This document shows, one piece after another, positions 13,484 through 21,214 of a DNA stretch of 25,691 bases (position 1 is its first letter; each line of letters opens with the position of its first letter). The notes below the pieces were generated by a model that saw nothing but the letters and a program-made list of their open reading frames with translations, was not told the origin of the DNA and searched no databases. The stretch comes from Acidobacteriota bacterium. Its GTDB lineage: Bacteria > Acidobacteriota > Terriglobia > Terriglobales > Acidobacteriaceae. The translations under genes were made by a program, and so were the position numbers. The stretch is taken from the NCBI GenBank assembly GCA_021780095.1, contig JAJXZK010000115.1:1-25691 (forward strand), in the 5' to 3' direction.

Positions 13484-14662
13484 ATGAAAACGTTTCTGTC
13501 ACTCTGCATCTGCCTGGGCGGTGTCATCTCTGTCGGGTCGCAAGCCGCCACACTTCGCGTAGGTCATAACAAGCCGTACGCGACGCCTTGCGCTGCGCTC
13601 AAAGTTGCCCACGATGGCGACACAATCCTTGTCGATCCAGGACTGTACAAGGGCGATGTGTGCATGTTCTCGCAGAACAATCTGACTATTCGCGGGGTAG
13701 GAAATCGGCGACCGCGCCTGGATGCCGACGGGAAGATTGCCGACAATAAAGCTATCTGGGTGGTCCACGGAAATAACTTCACCGTGGAAAATATCGAATT
13801 TTCGAATGCGCACATTCCCGCGGATCGAGGCAACAATGCAGCCGGGATTCGCGAAGCTGGGCGCGACTGGACGGTGCGCAACTGCTACTTCCACGATAAT
13901 CAGAACGGCATATTGGAAGGCAACGTCCGCAACAGCCACATCTTGATCCAGTACAGCGAATTTGAGCACAACGGAGCCGGAGACGGATACTCCCACAACC
14001 TTTACATCGGCCATTCCGCATCGCTGGTTTTTCGATTCAACTACTCCCACGACGCAGTCGTTGGACATTTGTTGAAGACGCGCGCGGCAGTGAATTACAT
14101 TCTGTACAATCGATTCTCGGGCCTGAATGGGAGCGATAGTTACGAGACGAATGTGCCAAATGGCGGCACAACATACTTCATCGGTAACTTGATTGAGCAG
14201 GGACCGAACAGTCAGAACCCCGCCATGCTGGACTACATGTCAGAAGGCATCGAAGCCGGTAATGCGGGAAATGACCTATACGTGGTGAACAACACATTCG
14301 TGAATGATTTAGCTGGCGGCGGTCCGTTCGTGCAGATTGGCTCGCAAGACAAAGTTCCAGCTGTCTTGCAGAACAACATCTTCTATGGACCAGGGAAGGT
14401 GATCAACCAGAACAACGCGATCCTGAAAAATAACTTCACGGGAGATCCTTCGTTCGTGGATGCGCAGAATGGTGACTATCACCTGAAGCCTGGCTCTCCG
14501 GCCATACACGCGGCGACGGATCCCGGAAAATCCCTGGAAGAGTATCCGCTGCAGCCTGCATTTCAATACCTGCCGACGGCATGCGGCGAGAGGCGCCTGA
14601 ATGCGAACGACCTTGGCGGCCTAGCATTCAATGTGGCAGGCGAACGACTGCACTGCCGATAG
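13484..14662 (+). CDS. Secreted right-handed beta-helix protein
   Basis: The 392-residue product has a signal peptide (TFLSLCICLGGVISVGSQAA). The mature protein is a right-handed parallel beta-helix. It has repeating short strands with N and G turns (NNFTVENIEFSNAHI, RDWTVRNCYFHDNQNGILEG, NDLYVVNNTFVND, VPAVLQNNIFYGPG) between about residues 70 and 330. The opening DGDTILVDPGLYKGD and the closing GDYHLKPGSPAIHAATDPG are typical of secreted pectate-lyase-like or NosD-like folds. The polysaccharide substrate, if any, is unknown and no lyase active site was identified. The ATG has a modest ribosome site (TTGAGATC). It follows the propeller gene by 84 bp. Confidence 0.82.
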   Translation: MKTFLSLCICLGGVISVGSQAATLRVGHNKPYATPCAALKVAHDGDTILVDPGLYKGDVCMFSQNNLTIRGVGNRRPRLDADGKIADNKAIWVVHGNNFTVENIEFSNAHIPADRGNNAAGIREAGRDWTVRNCYFHDNQNGILEGNVRNSHILIQYSEFEHNGAGDGYSHNLYIGHSASLVFRFNYSHDAVVGHLLKTRAAVNYILYNRFSGLNGSDSYETNVPNGGTTYFIGNLIEQGPNSQNPAMLDYMSEGIEAGNAGNDLYVVNNTFVNDLAGGGPFVQIGSQDKVPAVLQNNIFYGPGKVINQNNAILKNNFTGDPSFVDAQNGDYHLKPGSPAIHAATDPGKSLEEYPLQPAFQYLPTACGERRLNANDLGGLAFNVAGERLHCR

Positions 14663-14708
14663 CGCAACGCGAAATTCCCTTGCGGCCTTCGGTTGTAAGG
14701 TTGCGCTA
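14660..14708. terminator. Shared inverted repeat holding both convergent stop codons
   Basis: The perfect 9-bp arms are tagcgcaac (14660-14668) and gttgcgcta (14700-14708). The TAG stop of the beta-helix gene opens the left arm and the TAG of the DUF5107 gene (minus strand) opens the right arm. An inner stem with G-U pairs (cttgcggc / gttgtaag) lies between. This is a likely bidirectional terminator. Confidence 0.5.
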
Positions 14709-17700
14709 ATTGTTCGCAACCGGACTTATGGAATCTCCACGCAACTCAAATGTGGGTGCAATGTAGTCTGGCTCGATTTGCGCCGACTGCTCAATTTGCT
14801 TGCGCGCCTCCACGGAGTTTCCGTGATACCGATCGATCAACCCTAACAGGTAGCGTGCCCGCGCTACTCGATCACGATACGGCGAATCGAGCCGGAATTG
14901 TGCGAATACTTGAAACTGCTTCAGCAACTCCGCGGCTTGTTGCTGCCGGCCCAGCTCGGTGAGTGAAAGCACCATAAAGAAATTTTCCGGATTCCAGCTA
15001 TCGCTGCCGCCGCCAGCTAATTGATCGACGCCACGAATGCTGTCCTGGTAAGCCTGCTTCGCTTGCTGCTTTCGCCCCAGCGCGTCCAGCGTGCGCCCGA
15101 TGTAGTAATAGATTCGCGGTGTCGACTGCAGCTCAAACGTATCCATGCCTAAGTTGGCCGGCGGATTGAGCGCAGCCTGAAACAGGGTTAGCGCCTGCTG
15201 ATAGTCTCCCTTGTTAAAGGCTTGGGAGCCTTTGCCGTATTCCAGCTCACGATATTCATCGCGAAGACGATAGGTGCGGTGACGCGGTCCGAAGTTGTGA
15301 TGGTCGATGATGTCCTGCGCCGCCTGGAATTTGCCTTCGAGCAGATAGGCATCCAGCAAGCCTTCATACAGATCGTCGTCATTGGGGGAGTTCTTGATTG
15401 CTTTTTGCAGCAAGGCTACTTGCTGGTCAAACTTTCCATTGCGCGCATACAGGTTGGAAAGGTCATTCATCGCCGTCGTGTTGCTGGGGTTGATGTCCAC
15501 TGCTTTTTGCAATTCCGGAATCGCTTTTTCCAACTGGCCTTGTTCCTGATAGGCAAGCCCCAGGGCACGGCGCGTGGCAAAATCGGATGGATGGATCTGG
15601 TTGATGGCTTGCCACTGCTTGATCGCCTCCGTGTGGCGGCCACGATAGTAGAGCAGACAGGCTAGATTGAATCGTGCCACCGTATCGTTGGGGTCCTGCT
15701 TCACCGCGTCCGTGAGCGGGGCTTCCATCTCGGAGCGATAGGGAAAACGTTCGACGATGCCGGCTGCGGCCTGTGCTTTCTTGCGGTATTCGGCTGCGGA
15801 CTCGGTATCGCCGGCTTGCTCGATATCGTAGGCGAGTGTGTAGTAGTAGACGGGCGGCGTACCCCACGGGTCCTTGCTGTTTGGGGGCTCGACCATTTTA
15901 AGGACCGCAGCGGCTTCTTTCCAGCGAGCGAGAGAGCTGTAGAAAATGGAGACTTCGATCGCACTTTCACTTTGCGCGTCCATCAGGTCAATCAATGTTT
16001 TTCTAGACGTCGCGTCACCCGTCAGAAAGTATTTTTCCGCTTGCGCAACGCGATCCACCGGATCGATCTTCTCCACCGCAGCGAGCTGCTCCAGGGCCGC
16101 AGCTTGATTACCGCGATCACGCTCGGCCATCGCCAGCAGCAGGTGAGCATGGATGTCCTGCCCGTTGGAGTTGATGGCTCCAGCCAGATGCTGCGCCGCA
16201 GCGGCATCTTCGTGCCGCAGGAAATACATTCTTCCCAGCTGATATTCACGCGCGCCATAGTAGCTGCTGTTCGGCCAGATGAAATAGAAATTGCGCTCGG
16301 CCTGTTTCTGCTGCCCCAGCTTCAGTTCGCACGCGGCCAGGTAGTACCAGCTCTCATCCGCATACGGATTGCGGTCGACGGCCTGCTCAAATTCTTTCGC
16401 GGCCTGCTGAAAATGGCTCTGGTTGAACTCAAGAATCCCCAGCAGTTGATGGGCGTCGGAGTATCCCGGATCGCGATCAAGCGCGAGCTTCGCCAGATTT
16501 GTAGCTTCGGCAATGTTCATTTCCTTCTGCTTGAAGATCGCCGCCAGCACCAGTTGTTCCGCCGTCATTTTTTCAGGAGGAATGGGCGCGTTCTGCAGGT
16601 CCTTGGCAAACGGCGTGACATCGCCGCCAGGATGGCGGTCGGGACGGTGATAGTCCATCAGGACGCTGCCGTCGGGTCCGATGATTGAGACAGTCATGTC
16701 TTCGAGGCCGCTGGCATCAGCGTGAATCCCAGAAATTGTCTTTTTGATCGGCGTTCCTGGGATCAAGTCGATGGAAGTGTTCAGCAGTACGCCGGTCTTC
16801 GCGATCACCTTTAGTTTTGCGTTGCGGATGGAGCGTACCGGAGACAAGGCTATTTCAACGGAGGAATTCGCTCCGGCTGGATCGGGATGCAGTTCAAGAT
16901 TGAGCGCTACATCCTCGGTCAGCGTGGTAAGCCCGTTGATGCCGGCGACTGGAATCCACCACTCGTGCCAACGCTCAACCGTGTGCGGATAGACCCACTC
17001 GTAGTGACCGTCCCAGACATATCGACCGCTTTGCGCTTCAATGTACGGGCCGGCGTTGTCGGTGTACGCATGTTCCAGCGCGGTAGCCGTTTTTCCGTAG
17101 CCGAAGGTCCACAGCTTCATCCCCTGGACGACGCGGCGATCCGCATAGCGAAACATGCCGTAGTCTTCATCGAATTTGTACACGCCGCCGTAGTTGTCGT
17201 AGCTATCGATGCCGAATACGCCCAGCATGTTTTTGTTGTTGCGGTCCCAGCTCAAATCTTCGCCGTTATAGACGGGCCAGGGCGACACTACGCCGGTGGT
17301 ATGGCCGACGGTTTGTGTCATGGGGTAGAGAAATCGAGTTTTCGGAGTGGATTGCAGCGAGGCGCTGGTCCAGAACATTTGCGGCTTTTGACCATCCGTG
17401 CCGTTGTAGCAAAAGACATCCGTTTTCAACGCGGCTACGCCGGGGTAGAGCGTTGCCGAAAATGTCACGTTCATGTGGTAGAAGGGATCGAGTTCACCCA
17501 ATACAACAGTGACGCTGCCATCGTTGTGCTTCACGATGGTGTGCGACCAATAGGGTTCGCTGTGGGTGGTCAGCGAGTGCGAATCATAAGGACCGGTGAG
17601 CTCGATTCCGGCCAAGGGAAAATTCACGCGGTCGTTGTAGTGAGCCGGCTTGATGACGTCGTTTCGATAGAAAACCTGACGATGATGCAGCTTGTCATAC

Positions 17701-18032
17701 AGCGAGTAAAATCGGCCGCCTAATTCTGGAATGTAAGTGAGCTTGAGATACTCGTTTTCGACGAAAATAGCGGGATATTTTTCTGAAACGGGTCCACCTT
17801 CTTTGAACGGCATTTGATAGGTTGTGAAGGGATAGATTCCCGACAAAGTGGAATGCGGAAACAGCGGCGGCTGCAAGTATCGGCCTGGACTTTGATAGGT
17901 CGGAATTGTGAGGACCCCTTGCGACACCGTGACGACATCGGTTTTCGAGGGGATTGCCAGCGAAGACGCAGGAAACGTCCCGGCGATTCCCAAGAGGAGA
18001 GCCAGGGAAACAGATAGCAGCGTCGATTTCAT
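14706..18032 (-). CDS. Secreted DUF5107 protein with TPR repeats
   Basis: This long product (1108 residues) has a signal peptide (LLSVSLALLLGIAGTFPASS, 5-24). The N-terminal half (about 40-400) is a DUF5107 domain, a galactose-mutarotase-like beta-sandwich related to carbohydrate-active proteins. Visible blocks include IPELGGRFYSLYDKLHHRQVF (shown by LGGRFYSLYDKL), AGIELTGPYDSHSLTTHSEP and WDGHYEWVYPHTVERWHEWW (shown by YEWVYPHTVERW). From about 485 to the end there are many TPR helical pairs, e.g. AHQLLGILEFNQSHFQQAAK, DYQQALTLFQAALNPP and TRRALGLAYQEQGQLEKAIP. Domain pairing of this kind is known from secreted glycan-handling proteins. Catalytic activity is unproven. It is divergent from queG and convergent with the beta-helix gene, in the same secreted-carbohydrate neighbourhood. 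Confidence 0.85.
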   Translation of the reverse strand: MKSTLLSVSLALLLGIAGTFPASSLAIPSKTDVVTVSQGVLTIPTYQSPGRYLQPPLFPHSTLSGIYPFTTYQMPFKEGGPVSEKYPAIFVENEYLKLTYIPELGGRFYSLYDKLHHRQVFYRNDVIKPAHYNDRVNFPLAGIELTGPYDSHSLTTHSEPYWSHTIVKHNDGSVTVVLGELDPFYHMNVTFSATLYPGVAALKTDVFCYNGTDGQKPQMFWTSASLQSTPKTRFLYPMTQTVGHTTGVVSPWPVYNGEDLSWDRNNKNMLGVFGIDSYDNYGGVYKFDEDYGMFRYADRRVVQGMKLWTFGYGKTATALEHAYTDNAGPYIEAQSGRYVWDGHYEWVYPHTVERWHEWWIPVAGINGLTTLTEDVALNLELHPDPAGANSSVEIALSPVRSIRNAKLKVIAKTGVLLNTSIDLIPGTPIKKTISGIHADASGLEDMTVSIIGPDGSVLMDYHRPDRHPGGDVTPFAKDLQNAPIPPEKMTAEQLVLAAIFKQKEMNIAEATNLAKLALDRDPGYSDAHQLLGILEFNQSHFQQAAKEFEQAVDRNPYADESWYYLAACELKLGQQKQAERNFYFIWPNSSYYGAREYQLGRMYFLRHEDAAAAQHLAGAINSNGQDIHAHLLLAMAERDRGNQAAALEQLAAVEKIDPVDRVAQAEKYFLTGDATSRKTLIDLMDAQSESAIEVSIFYSSLARWKEAAAVLKMVEPPNSKDPWGTPPVYYYTLAYDIEQAGDTESAAEYRKKAQAAAGIVERFPYRSEMEAPLTDAVKQDPNDTVARFNLACLLYYRGRHTEAIKQWQAINQIHPSDFATRRALGLAYQEQGQLEKAIPELQKAVDINPSNTTAMNDLSNLYARNGKFDQQVALLQKAIKNSPNDDDLYEGLLDAYLLEGKFQAAQDIIDHHNFGPRHRTYRLRDEYRELEYGKGSQAFNKGDYQQALTLFQAALNPPANLGMDTFELQSTPRIYYYIGRTLDALGRKQQAKQAYQDSIRGVDQLAGGGSDSWNPENFFMVLSLTELGRQQQAAELLKQFQVFAQFRLDSPYRDRVARARYLLGLIDRYHGNSVEARKQIEQSAQIEPDYIAPTFELRGDSISPVANN

Positions 18033-18289
18033 TCAAGTCACTCTTTCAGCCCGCGGATGGGATTCTCTGCGGCAAGTTCACAGGGGCCTGGGTCGGACAA
18101 CTCGCACCTTGCGAAACTCGACTCCTGTCTAGCACGTAAGGTTAAGCCTAGATTTGCAACCCAGTATACTCAATAAATAGTTCGCGTTCGTAACTTTCCT
18201 TTGTCATCGTTTCCTCCCCTGATTGCGGGCGCTGGAAGACGGAACCGGTGAAACTCTGGCTTCGATACACTCGAGACAAAGGCGCGTTC

Positions 18290-19492
18290 ATGGCCGAGTT
18301 TGACACCTACATGCCCATCCCATCGCTGCAGCAAATTGTCCAGCAATGCGCCCGAGACGCCGGATTTCACCTGAGCGGCGTGGCTCCAGCTGCGTTGCAC
18401 GCCCCACCCGCGACGAATGGAAAGCTAGGCTCGGATGCGCGAGCCGACGAGGATTTCTCAGAGCTCGGCTATCTCGACACGTGGATTGAGGAGGGCCGGG
18501 CGGGAGAGATGGAATATCTGAAGCGTCGTGATGCGGCGGGGAGATTGCTGCGATCTTCAGTGCAGATTCCATTCCCGTGGGTGCGGTCGGTGATTGTCTG
18601 CGCAGTCAATTACAACAGCGCCCAACCATATTCCATCGATTTGCAACCTTCCCAAACGGAGAATCGTGGCTGGATTGCGCGATACGCATGGTCGGGACAA
18701 CGATCCGTACAGAATGAGCAGGGAACGGATGGCGCTGCAATGGCAGAACTGTCGCCGACCGATTATCACTCCGTGATTCGTGGGAGGCTGGCACACCTCT
18801 GCGTCGAATTGAAGCAATGTGTTGGTGACTTTGACTCGCGGTGTTTTGTCGACACTGGGCCTCTGGTGGAGCGGGTCTATGCCAAATACGCGGGGTTGGG
18901 TTGGCAGGGCAAGAACACTTGCCTGATTCACGAGTCGCAGGGTTCGTGGCTTTTTCTTGGAGTCATTCTGACGTCGCTGGAACTTCCGCGCGAGGAGTGG
19001 GCGCAGCCAATGCCGGACCGGTGCGGCAGTTGCACCCGCTGCATCGACGCATGCCCGACGAACGCGTTGGAGCCGTATCGAATGGATGCGTCGCGCTGCA
19101 TCGCCTATTTGACGATTGAAAAACGCGGAACGATTCCGGAGGAACTGGCCGCGAAAACTGGAAGGAATGTGTTCGGCTGCGACATCTGCCAGGATGTTTG
19201 TCCGTGGAACCGGCGCGCACTCGTGACCGACTGGCCTGAACTGCAGCCTCGGCCAGAATTGGTGAATCCCGCACTCGATTGGCTGGCAAATCTCGGCGAA
19301 TCGGATTATCGCCGCAAATTTGCCGGATCCCCGGTCGATCGCGCAAAGTTCAAAGACTTCCAACGCAACGTAGCCGTGGCACAAGAAAATGCGGCTCACG
19401 CAACGAGCATAGCTTCAACTGCATCCTCGCCCAACATCGAGCGTACGGATTTTGTGGCTCGCAATGACACACAAGGAGGCAAGCTTACTTAG
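18290..19492 (+). CDS. queG: Epoxyqueuosine reductase
   Basis: The enzyme reduces epoxyqueuosine to queuosine in tRNA using a cobalamin cofactor and two [4Fe-4S] clusters. Evidence in the 400-residue product: the N-terminal GYLDTWIEEGRAGEMEYL block (60-77), the catalytic-acid motif FVDTGPLVER (D188), GLGWQGKNTCLI (202-213), and cysteine sets CGSCTRCIDACP (245-256) and CDICQDVCP (297-305), with C270. All cluster cysteines appear present. A segment at about 120-150 looks longer than in typical QueG. The start at ATG 18290 (AAGG nearby) is preferred; GTG 18248 is possible and adds 14 residues. The C-terminal 40 residues are variable and without motif. It reads away from the DUF5107 gene, with a 257-bp divergent gap in which I found no sure promoter. 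Confidence 0.93.
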   Translation: MAEFDTYMPIPSLQQIVQQCARDAGFHLSGVAPAALHAPPATNGKLGSDARADEDFSELGYLDTWIEEGRAGEMEYLKRRDAAGRLLRSSVQIPFPWVRSVIVCAVNYNSAQPYSIDLQPSQTENRGWIARYAWSGQRSVQNEQGTDGAAMAELSPTDYHSVIRGRLAHLCVELKQCVGDFDSRCFVDTGPLVERVYAKYAGLGWQGKNTCLIHESQGSWLFLGVILTSLELPREEWAQPMPDRCGSCTRCIDACPTNALEPYRMDASRCIAYLTIEKRGTIPEELAAKTGRNVFGCDICQDVCPWNRRALVTDWPELQPRPELVNPALDWLANLGESDYRRKFAGSPVDRAKFKDFQRNVAVAQENAAHATSIASTASSPNIERTDFVARNDTQGGKLT

Positions 19493-19540
19493 CCCTGATC
19501 CGTAGATCGGCGCCAGCGGGCTACAACCAAGATCAGTCAG

Positions 19541-19759
19541 CTACGCGCTGTGCTCCTGATTGCGAACTACATTGACTGCGTTCAGGCCTTTCGGGCCCTG
19601 CTGGCATTCAAAGTCGACCGCGTCTCCCTCATTCAGCGTCTTGAAACCACTCTCCTGAATTGCAGAGAAATGCACAAAAACGTCTTCACCAGTCGAGCGC
19701 TGGATAAAACCATATCCCTTGGCGCCATTAAACCATTTCACTACACCCCGTTCAGTCAC
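19541..19759 (-). CDS. Cold-shock domain protein (CspA family)
   Basis: This 72-residue protein is a single cold-shock domain, an RNA/ssDNA-binding OB fold. RNP1 is KGYGFIQ (14-20) and RNP2 is VFVHFSA (27-33), with the opening [10 protein letters not shown] and the late [16 protein letters not shown] both typical. It acts as an RNA chaperone or antiterminator in the cytoplasm. The start is a GTG with a strong AGGGG ribosome site 7 nt before it. The next gene upstream on its strand is far away, so it is probably transcribed alone from a leader of unknown length within 19760-20203. Confidence 0.95.
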   Translation of the reverse strand: MTERGVVKWFNGAKGYGFIQRSTGEDVFVHFSAIQESGFKTLNEGDAVDFECQQGPKGLNAVNVVRNQEHSA

Positions 19760-20203
19760 AGATATTCCCCTTCATTCATCATCTTTTGCATACGCCTGTG
19801 GGAGGGTTGGAGGAATCGCAACGGAACTGCGAGAGCGTGAAACGGGCTCTGCTTGGGATCCCAAAAATGCGTGCAATTCGAGGTGATGCAGCGACATAAC
19901 CAATTGGTACAAAAGGCCTTCCCTGGAGTCTACAGACACTTTCCCACACCCGGATGGTTGGAAATTGGGCTGGGAAGAATCTGGTGTTGTTATGGCAGGA
20001 TTTCCTCGCAAACGCAAGAAAAATCTTTTTTTTCAATCAGTTGATTCCATCGTGCCCAACACGCAAGCACGTGTCTTCGCCCGTTGCGATTGGAATTCCC
20101 CCTGTGTGGATGGCCAGGTTTACGCGGATTGAACACGCTATAGTCGAAGCAGGCAGCCAGTTTTCTCGAGCTGTTCACCCACGATTGGAATGTTTTTGAA
20201 ATC
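19760..20203. other. Divergent intergenic region between csp and yihY
   Basis: The 444-bp gap has no gene I can support. It holds the leader of the cold-shock gene (minus strand) and the promoter area of the YihY-type gene (plus strand). A TATAGT hexamer at about 20139-20144 is a possible -10 for the latter, with no strong -35. A long A/T run (about 20019-20036) stands out. Long leaders are common in csp genes, but the cold-box consensus was not found. Confidence 0.5.
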
Positions 20204-21133
20204 ATGCTGACATTACTGTCACAGCAAAATCCGCCGGACTCAATTGCGATGGATTCCGAGTTCTCTGAGTCGCAGGAATCGCAGGCGATGGCGCTGCTGC
20301 GCTACTTGTCGCGCACGGCGGTCCACACCTATGCCTTCAGCGTTGCGGCCAACGTCATTCTCTCTCTGTTTCCCTTCATCGTGCTGATGCTGACCATCGC
20401 CCGTTTGCTGCACTCGTCCCAAATGGTGAATGTGATCCGTGGGATGCTGCAGGTGCTACTTCCCACGGGCCAGGAATTTGTTACGCGCAACATGGTGTAT
20501 CTGGTCTATTCGCAGAAGCGGGTCGCGGCTGTGTCGGTCGTGATGCTGCTAATCTCGTCCACCGGCGTATTTTTGCCTTTGGAGGTGGCTTTAAACCAGG
20601 TCTGGGGCGTCAAGGAGAACCGATCCTACTTGCGAAATCAAATAACCTCCCTAGGGCTGGCATTCATGGTGGGCGTGCTGGCGCTCCTTTCCATCGCAGT
20701 CTCAGCCTCGCATGAGACGCTGCTGAAGTGGATCTTCTTAGGCCACACCGGCAGTCCTTTCTTCCACTTCATGGAGCGGACAGTTCTGCGGGTTCTGGGC
20801 GTTGTCGCGAGCATTTCGCTCTTCTTCCTTATCTATTGGGTGCTTCCAAATCGTCACGTCCGCGTGATGGCGGTGTTACCGGGCGCGATCATCACAGGAC
20901 TATTATGGGAGGCTGCCAAACAGCTCTACATCATCGTGCTTCCCTGGCTCGACCTGAAATCCGTCTACGGACCCTTCTCGATTTCGGTCGGGCTGATGCT
21001 ATGGGCGTTCCTCTCCGGACTGATTCTGCTTGCGGGGGCCCATTTTTCCGCCAACAGACACTTTCTGGCCGAGGCGCGATACGCGCAATCTCGTCAAGCC
21101 GCCGAACCCTCTCGGGACCTGACGACTGCATAA
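20204..21133 (+). CDS. YihY/BrkB-family inner-membrane protein
   Basis: This 309-residue protein has about six membrane helices, including SVAANVILSLFPFIVLMLTIAR (shown by ILSLFPFIVLML, about 50-65), VAAVSVVMLLISSTGVFLPL, LGLAFMVGVLALLSIAVSAS, VLGVVASISLFFLIYWVLPN, and the last around LMLWAFLSGLILLAGAHFSA. The family hallmarks are A-x-S-L-F-P near the first helix, GVFLPLEVALNQVWGVKENRS in the middle, and the YWVLPN plus GAIITGLLWE blocks. The cellular role of the family is not settled; earlier labels as ribonuclease BN or virulence factor are not supported for this type. The phosphatase gene follows 81 bp downstream in the same direction. Confidence 0.9.
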   Translation: MLTLLSQQNPPDSIAMDSEFSESQESQAMALLRYLSRTAVHTYAFSVAANVILSLFPFIVLMLTIARLLHSSQMVNVIRGMLQVLLPTGQEFVTRNMVYLVYSQKRVAAVSVVMLLISSTGVFLPLEVALNQVWGVKENRSYLRNQITSLGLAFMVGVLALLSIAVSASHETLLKWIFLGHTGSPFFHFMERTVLRVLGVVASISLFFLIYWVLPNRHVRVMAVLPGAIITGLLWEAAKQLYIIVLPWLDLKSVYGPFSISVGLMLWAFLSGLILLAGAHFSANRHFLAEARYAQSRQAAEPSRDLTTA

Positions 21134-21214
21134 CCCCGAAAATTTCTCCAGAGTGGACGACGCAGGCCGGTTGTTACACTCGAACTGACGTCATGGATAT
21201 TTCGGGTGCGATAG

